A stretch of 64,000 nt of DNA from Galerina marginata (Eukaryota > Basidiomycota > Agaricomycetes > Agaricales > Galerinaceae), in contig JAECYW010000011.1 of the NCBI GenBank assembly GCA_023014335.1, positions 558,001 through 622,000 of the forward strand. The letters run 5' to 3'. Position 1 is the first letter of the stretch. Each line of letters starts with the position of its first letter. Positions 13,244 to 24,369 of this stretch are shown one piece after another. Both the position numbers and the translations under genes were made by a program. Below the pieces are notes generated by a model. The model was not told where the DNA came from, searched no databases, and worked only from the letters and a program-made list of their open reading frames with translations.

Positions 13244-13714
13244 CACATCGGCACCTTTGGTCTGGAAAGGTCCTTTCCAGACGTATCACCCACGATGTAA
13301 AATATTTAAAATATAAACGAACATGTCTGATAGTTAACCATTTTAAATGTATCGCTATGTGGTAAATACCTCCGCATTTGAAATGCCGAGCATCGTGGAA
13401 TTAAAAATTCCAGGCTGACAAACATTTGAAGGGAAAATCCCCGAGCCATGATGACCGCCATTTTAAATATAGGTGACGAAAGAAATAAAGAAAACATTTC
13501 AAATGGAAATTTCCCTTACAAGGAGTAAAACACTTGAAGTGGCGAACAACGTGAATGAAAATGTTCCATTTCAGATGTAAAGGAGTTTTACACAAAGCCC
13601 TTCAGAATGAGATATATTTCAAGTGAAAATGAGCTTTCCAGAAAGCGCCCACCCATCGCCCACTCATCGCCCACTCATTTCCCGCTCAATGTGCGCTCGT
13701 CAGCCACCCATCAG
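13244..13714 (+). repeat. Left arm of long-TIR element with phased palindromes
   Basis: This 471-bp arm is the inverted partner of 15992-16451. It contains 11-bp near-palindromes with consensus CATTTNAAATG centred at 13308, 13344, 13380, 13428, 13464, 13500, 13536, 13572 and 13620. A terminal 21-bp near-palindrome (tctggaaaggtcctttccaga) is centred at 13271, and a GGAATT...AATTCC palindrome at 13404. Steps are 37, 36, 36, 24+24, 36, 36, 36, 36, 48. The inner end has a tandem 'cgcccactcat' repeat. Confidence 0.9.
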
Positions 13715-13746
13715 GTCGCTTTGCACCGCGGCGACGCCCTTAGCTG

Positions 13747-14586
13747 GGCGGTCTAACTATAGGTGTGGCCTCCACAAAAAGAATTAATTAATTAATTAAT
13801 TGATCGCAGAGAGAGAGAAGGGGACAGAGAAATTAATATACTCCCTCCCAAATTTAATGTAGTCTCTTGAGAAATTTAAATTTTGAACCTCGTAGATAGC
13901 GAGTTGGAATGGAGCAAAAAGATAGAATTTCTCCGGCGCCTGCGGCGCAATATCCGGGCGCCAAAAGGCCCCGCGGAAAACTTATCTACGCGCGGTTGTG
14001 CTAAACAGCCGCGCTGGTGAGATAAAATTTTAGCATAGAATACTATTACCTTGCCGTATCTCTCAGAATACGCTTGTTTTAATATTTAATCACCAAATCA
14101 GTCCAGGATCAGCGGGTTCCAAGCCTCAAAATGGTAGGAAACAGTGTTTTGCACCGATTTTTAGACAGAATTTCGCGCTATTCATAAATTTGAATTGGCC
14201 AATATACTTCTATAATTATTAGTTCCAATTGACTCAATTTTTGTGGAAGGAAGTGGCACTTTCATCCATAAATGGTCAATTTACTAACCAGATCCACCAG
14301 TGAAGCTATTGAAAGAATTCATTTACTACATTACATTAAATGTACATGGTTTAAAAGCTATTTGAATTTGTATTTAAATAGTTAGAGAACATATCTGAAT
14401 TTTCTCAGCTTGATCCAAGATATGTGGAAGGCGGCAGAGCCTCGTCGATGCGCTCTCTCTGCCAAATTTCAGCTTCCTAAAGAAGTAAGTCGTGTTAGCT
14501 AATGCGGTAAGTCGTGCGAACAAATGTAGTAAGTCAATTCAAACTCAGTTACCTCTGAGGCAGGCCACACCTATAGTTAGACCGCC
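13747..14586. mobile_element. MITE, 840 bp, 25-bp perfect TIRs, 8-bp duplication
   Basis: It begins GGCGGTCTAACTATAGGTGT and ends with the exact complement; 25 bp match perfectly. CTTAGCTG flanks both ends (13739-13746, 14587-14594). It is AT-rich inside, with an (ATTA)n run at 13781-13800 and no ORF of note. An 8-bp duplication suggests cross-mobilisation by an hAT-type transposase. This is the innermost layer of the nest. Confidence 0.95.
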
Positions 14587-14594
14587 CTTAGCTG

Positions 14595-15960
14595 ACCTAA
14601 CATATTGACCGGGCCGGGAGATCCGTCGCGTTCCGAAACGGCATCAATCGCATCAACGGCATTGATGGCTGTTGATCTTGACTCTCAACCACCATCATCG
14701 CGCCCCCCTGCTCGCCCACTCACTCCTCAAGACCTCAAAGCATGTAGTAAGTCTTTTATTGCTAATATTTACTTTGAAACTAACATTATATCTTTTGACC
14801 AGGTTTCACGACGCGAATGGAAGCTGAACGACGCGGTGCCACATCGTGAGCCCCCCCTTCAATTGAGGGCTGTGGGCCGATGTGCGGACGGTGGAGGAAG
14901 ATGAAGTAGATTAGTGGGGAGGAGGAGGAATAGAAGAGGAGACCCAGATGTGGGAGATCCGCCAGGTGAGTCATGAAACGAGTCTATGCCACTCGTTTCA
15001 TTTACCTATTCCCCGCAGAACCATGGCTCATCAATCCACCTCATCCAGGCCGCCTCAAACATGCCAATTCCTTTGTCGTCAACACCGATAAATACCGGCG
15101 TCCCCACCTCGACATCGATAACAGTTCGACCCCGACCCCGAACACCGGCGCATGACGAGCAGCGGCACCAACACCAGCAGGCCATTGCTGCGGCCTGCTG
15201 GTGTCGCTGGGATGTCTTCCATCGAGGCAGGTCGACCACGTCTAGCACCTGCAGCACTCCCATGTCCCAGCCATCACCGTCGAGACGGCGACAAACGGAG
15301 GGGAAGTGAGGCAGCCATGTGAGAGGAGGAGCAGTATGCTGCTCCTCATTGGCTGCGCGGGTGGTGGGGACGGACAGGCGGGCACCAGCAACGACGGCCC
15401 CCGCTGTCTACAGAGACTATGATGATGGACGAGCGAGGGCAAGGTGGCGGTGGCATGAACAGCGCCAACGTTCTTGTTGTCGTGGTTTGCTGGGTGGCGC
15501 GGTACTGTGGCACCAGCAGTATTCGCCAGCCACATCCGCTGCGAACCAGGAAGCGGTGACGAAACCCGCTCTGTCACCAGGGTTTGCGACGACAACACGC
15601 AGGATGAGGGTGTGGGCAGCTCGAGGTGAATGCCAGCAGAACCCCCGTCTGCTGCCGCCGCTCACTCGTTAACCAGCACCTTCACCTCGCTTAGCACCTC
15701 AGCCTGCTCCCCCTCTCCCTTGCTACCCTGGAGCGACGACGACGATGGTGATGGAGGGCATGACTGGCTCGATTGGAAAGTACGTGCTGGGGACACGGCT
15801 TTGTCCGCCGCTGCCATTCGCCTGCCAACCACTGCCGCTGTTCCCCCTCTTTTCTACTAACCAGCTTTCCGCCCCCACCTGTCCTCATTTCCCTTTGACA
15901 GCGTATATAGGGTAGTGTATTTTGTAGTCAAGAATAATATTTAATAAATACAACATTTAT
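14595..15960. repeat. GC-rich passenger segment of the long-TIR element
   Basis: GC-rich DNA with short ORFs on both strands. A stretch reading 'TALMAVDLDSQPPSSRP' (about 14640-14740) ends at a gtaagt-like donor. No domain is recognisable. The part near 15300-15400 resembles the window start, and the AT-rich end 15900-15960 resembles 590-650. It may be captured host DNA or a shared repeat; I cannot decide. Confidence 0.4.
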
Positions 15961-15991
15961 GCGGGAACAGGGTCCACTACCCGGATTCCAT

Positions 15992-16451
15992 CTGATGGGT
16001 GGCTGACGAGCGCACGATGAGCGGGAGATGAGTGGGCGATGAGTGGGCGCTTTCTGGAAAGCTCCTTTTCACTTGAAATGTATCTCATTCTGAAGGGCTT
16101 TGTGTAAAACTTCTTTATATCTGAAATGGAAATTTTTCATTCACGTTGTCCGCCACTTAAAGTGTCTGACACCTTGTAAGGGAATTTCTCATTCGAAATA
16201 TTTTCTTTATTTCCTTCGTCACCTATATTTAAAATGCCGGTCATCATGGCTCGGGGATTTTCCCTTGAAATGTTTGTCAACTTGGAATCTTTATTTCAAC
16301 GATGCTCGGCATTTCAAATGTTAAGGTATCTACCACAAAGCGATATATTTAAAATGGTTAACTATCAGACATGGTCGTTTATATTTTAAATATTTTACAT
16401 CGTGGGTGATACGTCTGGAAAGGACCTTTCCAGATCAAAGGTGCCGATGTG
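15992..16451 (-). repeat. Right arm of long-TIR element with phased palindromes
   Basis: Inverted copy of 13244-13714. Palindrome centres are at 16424 (21-bp terminal one), 16387, 16351, 16315, about 16291, 16267, 16231, 16195, 16159, 16123 and 16075. The spacing series is the same as in the left arm (37, 36, 36, 24+24, 36, 36, 36, 36, 48) despite many base differences. No insertion or deletion has disturbed the phase. Confidence 0.9.
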
Positions 16452-19400
16452 TCAATGCATATCGTGCGCGTAAGTGGCATATCATCTCATTTTCGTGTTG
16501 CTTACTAATATATTATGCAAAGAGATGGAATGGGGTGTCGAAAGCAGGAATCAATCCTAGTGAATGACCACACCACCCTCCGCCGTCATATGGCGGCTAA
16601 GCATAAGGTGTGTCTTCCCAATTTTTGCGATAGGACTTTGCTAATTATACTTGTTACCAGGATCGCTATCGAAAATGGTGTAAGGCTAATGGCTTCCTTT
16701 CGATGCTTCCCGAAGACGCAAAAGAGCGGAATGCAGCTCAACACGTAAAACTCCAACAAACTCAAGTCAACGACCACTTTTCGACTGCAGCGCCGGAAGA
16801 TAAACCGCCACCATACACCGATGAGCTCTTCAAGGAGGCAGCTATCGAGTGGTTAATCCAGACTGATCAAGTAAGTTTCATCATATTCGAGACAGTATTT
16901 GTTTCACATCACGATAAATTTAGCCCATTCAAGCATTCGAGCATCCCTCCTTCCAAAATATGATTGCAATTGCCGCTCGTTCAACCCGAGGAGTGAAAAT
17001 TCCGAACCGAAAGCAGACACGGGCACAGATTATCGCGTCTTTCAAGAAACAAATGTCGGCGCTGCGTGCGCGCCTCAACGTAAGCTCATTTAAATAATGT
17101 GGTGCATCTTTTTTCTATAACGTATATTTTAGAGCGCAGCAGTTACTGGCGAAATCAGTCTTACTGATGATTGCTGGCAAGCATCGAATTCAGATGCTTA
17201 CTTTGCCGTTACCGGGCATTGGGTTGAAGAGCGAGTTAAGGGCAAGTGGACATTTGAGCACGCCCTTCTTGGTTTCACTCGAATGAATACTTCGCATAAT
17301 GGGGTTCGACTGGGTCAAGCGCTTTTCAAGATTTGTGATCGACTGGGAATTGTCCATAAAGTACGTCCGAATCTATCATTCAAATTAACTTGCTGATCAG
17401 ACAGTTTAGGTCGGTCACATCACCTGCGACAACGCTTCAAACAATACCACAATGCTCGCCGAATTTGCTTTGAGGTATAGACTCAAGACTGGGAAGAGGT
17501 TCGACGTCGAGAAGCGTCACATTCGGTACATACTAGTATTCTATTGAATTATCATCGTCACTTATTCTTGGTCTTAGATGTCTTGCACACATTATCAACC
17601 TCGCTACCCAGGCCCTTATTTCGACAAGAAGCAAAGCGAAATACCACAATCCTCATGACGACAATACCGACCCACCTGAACCTAACGAAGACGACGGCCT
17701 TCGTGATGAGCTGGGCCTTGTTCGGGCAATTTGCGTCAAGGTAAGTGGTCAGTGTTTGGGATTTGGGAATATTATTGACCTGACCTTCCAGGCGCGCTCG
17801 TCATCGCAACGAAAAGAGCTTTTCAAAGATATCCAGGTAGAGAAGTCTTTATCGCCGGTTCAGCTCATACTCGACATGAAGGTTCGATGGGGGTGAACAT
17901 ACGCCATGCTCAACCGAGCTGAGGATCGAAAAGAGGCAGGTTTTCTGCATACATTCCGTACTCCTCCATATATATAACATTTCTTAGGCTGTCAGTGACT
18001 TTGTGTATCAAATTGGCGGCCAGGAAAAGAATCTCGACAAGCGAAGAAAAATACAGGATCTCCAACTTTCCGAATCCGAATGGGAAAGGGTCGGGCTCTT
18101 TTGTGACTTGTTAAGCGTGCATTTCTTTCTTTGCTTTATTCGAGTCAAGTATCTAAATAATTTGTAGTTTGCCGATGTTGCCCAGCAAGCATTTTCAGCT
18201 GCCAACGCACCATCCCTTCATGAAGCGCTTCCTGCCATTGAAGCACTGTATTCCGCATGGGATAAGCGATCGAAGAAAGCCAAATATGCTCACTTTGCTG
18301 ATGCATTGAAGGCTGCGACGGCTAAGCTCGACGAGTACTATACAAAAACGGCATCATCTGATGCGCATATTTTGGCTATGAGTACGTGTCAATCATTTTA
18401 TTCAATGAAATGCTAAGCCCGATATTCAATTAGTTTTACATCCTGGGAAGAAAATGGCCCATTTCAAGAGGTATTGGGAGGCTAGCCTTCAAGATGATGT
18501 CGTCGACCTCATTCGAGCCAAAGTATGTCACCGCCTTCACTAAAAAAAGTACCAAGCTCACTGTATATTTTGCAGTTCATTGAACGTTACAAGTTAATCA
18601 ACAACCATTCAGCATCAGCATCAGCGGCTCCCACGAACACGTCGAAGAAAGTGTCGCGGATCGGACGACTTGTCGCCCGCGAGCTCGATACGGATTCCGA
18701 AGCAGAGGAAGATGCTAACCTTGACCCGTCGAAGCCATGGTTAGCGGAATTTGATAGGTACATGACCACAAATGAGTCAATTCCAGATGAAATGACTACG
18801 GTTCAGTGGTGGGGGGTGCGTGCTACCGCAAGTTTATTCCAGACAAGTTTCTAATGATCCCATTTATCAGCTCAATGCATCTCGTTACCCAACATGGGCG
18901 TCGCTCGCCCGAGACTACTTGCCGATCATGGCATCTTCTGTTTCAAGTGAGCGCGCCTTTTCGTCGGCAGGTATTACTATCAGTAAGCGGCGTAATCGAC
19001 TGAAGGGAGATATTGTTGAGGCCCTCCAATGCCTCAAAATGTTATATCGGAATGATCTCCTTTTTCGAGAGGTAATTACGGCAGTTGAAGAGGTGATCGA
19101 GCTTGAGAAAGAGCCTTTACTGGATGAGGGAAGTGTTGACGAGGCAGATCTTTCAAATGATTTTTCATGGGATGAGTTGGTGATTGACGACGACGACGAC
19201 AATGACGACGGAGATGATTAATATTAGTATAGTGCACCTAAAACTTAATCTATATAATGCTTTATCTCATTTCCTAACATGTTCAGGCATAGTCTGAGCC
19301 AAAACCCATAGTTTCTGTTGGGCTTGTACCGCCCGTTTTCAGAAACGGGCCTGGCAGCACAACCAGGCAGTCACATGATTTTTTTCCCAGAGGCCGCGGC

Positions 19401-19532
19401 CCAGGCCTAAGCTGAGCCCAAGCCGGCCTAAGCCTGCTGGTACGGCTCAGGCTTCAGTTTCTCAAAGCCCAGGCCTGAAAATACCGAGCCTAAGCCGCGG
19501 CTTCCAGGCCGAGCCGAGCCGTCACATCACTA

Positions 19533-19540
19533 ATCTTCTC
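19533..19540. repeat. Right hAT target-site duplication ATCTTCTC
   Basis: Exact partner of 12420-12427. Directly downstream the ankyrin reading frame resumes as 'QGHKAIVELLLENGADVNG'. Confidence 0.97.
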
Positions 19541-20621
19541 AAGGTCACAAGGCGATCGTGGAGCTGCTGTTGGAGAATGGGGCAGATGTAAATGGAACGG
19601 CAGGAAAACATGGTCACGCACTCTATCGAGCGTCTTCTGAAGGTCACGAGGCGATCGTGAAGCTGCTGTTGGAGAACGAGGCGGATGTGAATGCACAGGG
19701 AGGACTATACGGCAACGCACTCCAGGCAGCGTCTTCTAGAGGTGACATAGCGTTCGTGGAGCTGCTGTTGGAGAACAGGGCAAATGTGAATGCGCAGGGA
19801 GGACTATACGGCAACGCACTCCAGGCGGTGTCTTCTAGAGGTGACAAGGCGATCGTGGAGCTGCTGTTGGAGAATGGGGCAGATGTAAATGGAACAGCAG
19901 GAAAATACGGTCACGCACTCTATTGAGTGTCTTCTGAAGGTCACGAGGCGATCGTGAAGCTGCTGTTGGAGAACGGGGCGGATGTGAATGCGCAGGGAGG
20001 ACTATACGGCAACGCACTCCAGGCGGCGTCTTCTAGAGGTGACAAGGCGTTCGTGGAGCTGCTGTTGGAGAACGGGGCAAATGTGAATGCGCAGGGAGGA
20101 CAATACGGCAACGCACTCCAGGCGGCGTCTTCTAGAGGTGACGAGGCGATCATAAAGCTGCTGTTGGAGAACGGGGCAGATGTGAATGTGCAAGGAGGAC
20201 GATACGGCAACGCACTCCAGGCGGCGTCTTCTAGAGGTGATGAGGCGATCGTGGAGCTGCTGTTGGAGAACAGGGCAAATGTGAATGCGCAGGGAGGACT
20301 ATACAGCAACGCACTCCAGGCGGCGTCTTCTGAAGGTCACAAGGCGATCATGGAGCTGCTGTTGGAGAACGGGGCGGATGTGAATGTAGTAGATATGGAT
20401 GATGTCGCAGATGCCATCATACAGAAGTTGCTTATGGACCGCCAATCAGTGAGTTGACATTTCTACCACACAATTACTTTCTGATTCAAGTGCCCTACTC
20501 CCTCCCATCTTTAGCCGGACGCACTGCCGCTCATACATTTCTAACGTATCTACTCGCCTGCTTCGAGTTGCGCCATGATATTTGATGTTTCTATCATCTT
20601 TTGTCAATCCTGCCATTCACT

Positions 20622-23308
20622 TGGTCTTGAAGGCCGATGCTTCGCACGGCAAAACTCGTCCCCAGTCAGGTCTGGTTTTCACTCAGGCTCTTTGTATTTA
20701 CTGTGTGGTGTTACTTTTTATATCTCAATCTCAGCCCATTTATCAAAGGATTCATATTGTTAACTGTAAATAGAACGGTACTGGTGAAGTCTATTCGACG
20801 GGCCTCTCGTCGCCAACCTCCGGTTGGCTCCTCGTGGCCAGTTATCTCTTCGCTATCGTGTTTCTACCACCACCACTATCACTTAGTTTGTTCGGCAACT
20901 GCAGAGGGAGGTGTGTGGTAGACATGGGAATGTATGCCTGCGATTGGCCCTCACCAGAGGGCTGCAAACAATACAAGGGCAGGCCATCAGCATAAAACCC
21001 GGATGTTGTTAGTTGAAGGACAGACGTACAACAAAAGCTGCGGACAGCGAGATCGATTCCCGAGTCATCACTGCCATCCTTCTTTTGTTGGGTTTAGGGT
21101 CGCCTGTTATCATTACCGTTGCAAAAAGCGGGAGCTGAGGACAATTGGCAGAGATCTGAAAATTCAGACGTAGCTGACATATCATTTTGAGGTGAGTCAA
21201 CACATACCTTCCATTCGGATTGGAGAGCTCCGACGTTGGTCGAGAAGGCCTTCTCTCCATCGGCCTTGTTGCCCACCTATCTGAGCACACTGCTCTCTTT
21301 CAATGCGGTACGTGCCAACGATACACCTCATGCAGCTGCTCCTTTGTCGAATGCCAAACAATGGAGATGGACAACGGAGGCGTTGTAGCGTTTACAAGAA
21401 GGATTCGAAAACTCACCAAGCAGACCTCTCCGCCTCCCATTACCCTCGCCCCTTGGTCCCATTTACTGTTGTGCGACGGCTCATGATAACTAAGAAGGGA
21501 AGGCGGGCATAAGGACGACGACAGATCGAGGCGTAACGAAGCTCCTCACCGCTTGAAGGGTAGCACCGCCATTCGCATTCGCGCCCCGTCCGGTCGTGCC
21601 CCTTCTATCTCCTGCACCATCCTCGTAGTTTGCGCCATCCGCGATCGTATACAGCCGTGTTCGCGTTTGCCAACGTATGGCCCTCCTTTGTGTCGAAGCA
21701 GTGGCAGCACCAGCTGATGCTACACCACCCGGTGTCGTACCAATTTCTCCCCAGCGTCAGCAGTCGTGCTGACACTGCTTCTCCTGCTGGTGGCAATTAC
21801 TTTATGCGTTTTGCCACAATGACAGGGACAAGAGGCGAGGTTTATGTTGGACCGGATATGGTGCTGGGCGTCGTTAGGGCACGCCTGTGCCATTGTTTCT
21901 AGGTGAGAGGAGCAGGGACATGGTGTTGTGTATCGACTAGCTACGTACCTGTGAATTTGGGTCCTCGGTGCTCTCTCCCTCTACCCATCCAGCATCTTCA
22001 ATTCATTGTTATCGCTGTCAACTTTGCTAGCTGAAACTGCCAGCGTCTGCATCGTCTTTGTCGTCGGGTCGGTGTGTCTTCCTGGGAGCTCAATGATACA
22101 ATCATTTCTTGGTGGGTTTAGGTATCCGTTGCCGGCCTACATCCTTTTCGAGGGAGAGGCGCACGGCGGTTGGGGACGATTATGGTGGCTTGAGCAAAGA
22201 TCAACTGACAACCAGTGATCCGCTTCCGGAAGTTGCCACAACTGATCCGATGATTGCCTGGACCGCTTAGCCTCCGATCCGTTCTCAAAAAACCAAAGGC
22301 TAATACTGTAGCAAGATCCACCTCACTCGAACACAATGAACATTTTTTGAGGGCAGATTTTATTATTGAAAAATGTTTCGAGTGATTCTAGGAATGACTT
22401 TCTTTTTCTACTGTTTCCGTGCACGTTAAGGGAATTATGTTAGTACATTTAGGTAAAATTGACTTACTTTCATCTGTCTCCTTTCCATGACTCGTGCGCG
22501 ACAATGCACATAAGCGTTTGTGCCAGTGGCTGTGCAATTCGGGCACGCCGATTGCTTATTAAATAATGATTCAACGTTGATGCCTCAGCCAACACCCTGT
22601 GAAAGGGATGTAGGCCGGCAACTGATATACTAAGCCCTCAAATACGTGGCCGCCCTATTGATTTAACAGCCCTCGTCGTCTGACTACACTTTTTTTGCTG
22701 GCTACCCGAATTGAATTTTAATTTCTGGCTTCACCTCCTCCCTATTTCGTACTTAAAGTTTTAAACTGCAGGTTCCAATGTTTTTATACTATTTAAAAAC
22801 TCATGTATCTGGTCAATAGCACTTCTTTCGGGCCTTCCTTTCAAATTTTGTCTGCTTAGTTTGTTACCCTCAGTTGCCTCCTTCGTTTGCAACGCGGCAA
22901 ACGCCCGCGGTCCGCCTAGGGGAATAATTATTCGAAATCATGTTCCTGCGCATGTTGAATTTTCAGTTCACATTTAAATAAGATTACATCTATTCAAGTT
23001 TCAACCCTTGTTTGCGATGAAGACAAAATGAAGCAGGATAATGAGCAGAACATACATTGCAGGGGAGGGAAAAAGAATGATGCACGTTGGAAGATCGTAA
23101 GCAGAATTTGTCACAGGTAAGCAACATTAGGTCAAAATAGTGAGAGCGTCAGCGACATTACCACAGAGGACCCTGAAATTCGAATAATCCCCTGACTTTT
23201 GCCTTGAAAAGGTAGGAAGTCCCTGAAATCATTACCATCTTAGGGCACTTAATTTCCACGGTCCCAATCCTCGTCTTAAAGAACGACATCCCCTAAAGGG
23301 GACTCGTA
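20622..23308. mobile_element. 2.7-kb insertion absent from duplication unit 2
   Basis: In unit 2 the NLR 3' flank reads 'cattcactacttcttg' uninterrupted (about 38562-38577). Here 2687 bp separate 'cattcact' from 'acttcttg', with ACT at both junctions (20619-20621, 23309-23311). No inverted ends and no polymerase or transposase frame are visible. The left half is GC-rich and the right half AT-rich. The right end 'cccctaaaggggactcgta' resembles 2575-2594. I infer an insertion of unknown class, perhaps itself a composite. Confidence 0.7.
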
Positions 23309-23311
23309 ACT

Positions 23312-24369
23312 ACTTCTTGACATCTCCTACCTCCCTCCTCATGTCTCATCCCATAGACCGACTCCTGCGTCAATCAGTCCATCAAGGCCATTCATTTTAG
23401 ATTTCGCAGGTGTTGAGTTTCTATTATTCTACAATATTATGTTCGATTCATAAGTAACTTGATTAAATTGAGTTTGCTACTATGTACTTGGTAACGACCT
23501 GAAATTTTTGGGCTAGGTTCACTATAAACTTATGTATGGATGTTGCATTGGATTGCTGGCGTTGAGCGGTGGGCATGGGGAAAATTCAACTGCGTCGACG
23601 ATGGAGGGCCAAGGAGCGTGTGGGCGTCGACGGCAGAGTGGGTCACGTAGTGTGTAGACATCAATTGCATCGAAGACGATGGAGGTGAGACAGAACCTCG
23701 TCGACGGTGAAGGTGGTAAGGCTGCAAATTGTGTCAGCGGTGGCAGGGTAGTAGAGACGCCTTATGTCAGGACATAGGACTAGCAAGTGTTCACAACAGA
23801 GAAGGGGGTCCTACTTTGTACGCGGGTAAGGCGCTGCGCCAGTCGTGGCTGCGACGTTCGACAATTCTATGTGTGGCGTATTCGGAATCGTGGCTGTCGT
23901 AGTAACCAGTAACCAGTTCAAATTTCCCCGCCTTCGAGCTCCAGGGCGAACCCGAAGTTGATCTAAGGGTGTTAAAAAAATGCGGTTGAACGAATATGAG
24001 GATCGTTTCGATTTTCATTTTGGGTGTAAGTAACGATGACATGGGCGATAACGGAAGTTCAAGGTCACATCCATCGTCGCTACGTGCATTGTCAGCGGAA
24101 GCGGCTATGTCGTACAGTAAAAAATATAAGGTCGAACATCGAAGATGGGGTGAAATAGCGGGTACGAATCTGAAGGATGCTCCAAAGTCGAATAAAGCAG
24201 CTAGTGGTGCCGTCTGCGCCGGTACAGCAGGAATAGGAACTGAAGTTGACCGAACTGGTGTCGAAATGGAGCCTTCTTCACGGACGACGGTAGGACGGAT
24301 GAAAGTGGGGGAAATGCAGGAGCTCGAAAATGCGGATTACGTAATCTATAAATTGGCGATTAACACGAT
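23312..24369. other. Shared NLR 3' flank, no gene seen
   Basis: Closely similar to 38570-39780 of unit 2, for example 'aaaattcaactgcgtcgacgatgg' (about 23580-23603 here). Short ORFs on both strands are not conserved in a way that suggests protein selection. I see no gene. Confidence 0.5.

Larger units (their letters stand above)
13244..16451. mobile_element. Long-TIR element, 3208 bp, nested in the hAT zinc-finger exon
   Basis: Both ends read CACATCGGCACCTTTG and extend into inverted arms at 13244-13714 and 15992-16451. A 3-bp TCA duplication flanks it (13241-13243, 16452-16454). Removing the element plus one TCA rejoins the hAT BED exon in frame as 'NKARVQCISC'. No transposase is visible. 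The interior has an 840-bp MITE and a GC-rich passenger segment with a few spliced-looking ORFs (such as 14605-14752). CAC ends plus a 3-bp duplication are compatible with CACTA/CMC-type mobilisation, but this is inference. Confidence 0.93.
12687..19221 (+). pseudogene. hAT transposase gene, BED zinc finger to hATC, interrupted
   Basis: The gene has more than ten exons. An N-terminal disordered Ala/Ser-rich region (12717-13023) is followed by a BED zinc finger whose CxxC ('VQCISCA') is rebuilt only when the 3.2-kb insertion is removed. The finger continues with 'TTLRRHMAAKHK' (16523-16607). Then come the catalytic core with 'LTDDCWQASN' and 'HITCDNASNN', 'RCLAHIINLATQ', and the C-terminal dimerisation motif 'SSVSSERAFSSAGITISKRR' (18930-18990), ending in an acidic tail. 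Exon joins such as 13023/13075, 16469/16523 and 16607/16661 keep frame. Damage is a TGA at codon 7 (12705-12707), a TGA at 17894-17896 within the conserved 'RWG.TYAML' segment, and the insertion. It works in the nucleus as a cut-and-paste transposase when intact; this copy is not. Confidence 0.93.
12428..19532 (+). mobile_element. hAT transposon, 7105 bp including nested insertions
   Basis: The ends are TAGTGATGTGCCGGCT on the left and the complement of TAGTGATGTGACGGCT on the right, giving short imperfect TIRs. The flanking 8-bp duplication is exact. Both subterminal zones (12440-12600 and 19370-19525) are packed with 'gccgagcc', 'ggcctaag' and 'aaagccca' repeats in both orientations, as expected for transposase binding regions. 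It carries one gene, a BED-type hAT transposase. Without the nested 3.2-kb element and its 3-bp duplication the element would be about 3.9 kb, normal for the superfamily. It is inserted in the ankyrin exon of NLR copy 1. Confidence 0.96.
6050..20457 (+). pseudogene. NACHT-ankyrin NLR, copy 1, disrupted by transposons and nonsense mutations
   Basis: Paralogue of the intact NLR at 34770. The exons match one for one: 6050-6070, 6128-6332, 7344-7379, 7436-7594, 10751-10775, 10832-11407, 11465-11793, then the last exon 11843-12427 continuing at 19541-20457. Visible parts are the Gly/Asn-rich N-terminal segment, 'WLSPPDSSKNRNEA', Walker A 'GSGKSVL', Walker B 'AYIVIDALDE', 'VTSRPEPD', 'HFSVKEYLLSG', and ankyrin repeats ending 'VDMDDVADAIIQKLL'. 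Inactivating changes are a CGA-to-TGA stop at 7447-7449, a second at 19924-19926 in the ankyrin region, and the 7.1-kb hAT in the last exon. Removing the hAT with one target duplication restores the reading frame exactly. Its repeats favour 'SRGDKA' types, unlike 'SKGHEA/SEGQKA' in copy 2. Confidence 0.93.

Noticed and set aside
13244..13714. CRISPR-like array of regularly spaced palindromic repeats
   Set aside because: The spacing is regular, but the repeats are only 11 bp, degenerate, and mirrored in the opposite arm of a transposon-like element with a target duplication. The genome is eukaryotic and no cas gene is present.
19941..20309. Long minus-strand ORFs antisense to the ankyrin repeats (also 36907-37155 and 37666-37848)
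   Set aside because: They are shadows of the 99-bp coding repeat. The repeat length is a multiple of three, so a stop-free antisense frame is propagated.
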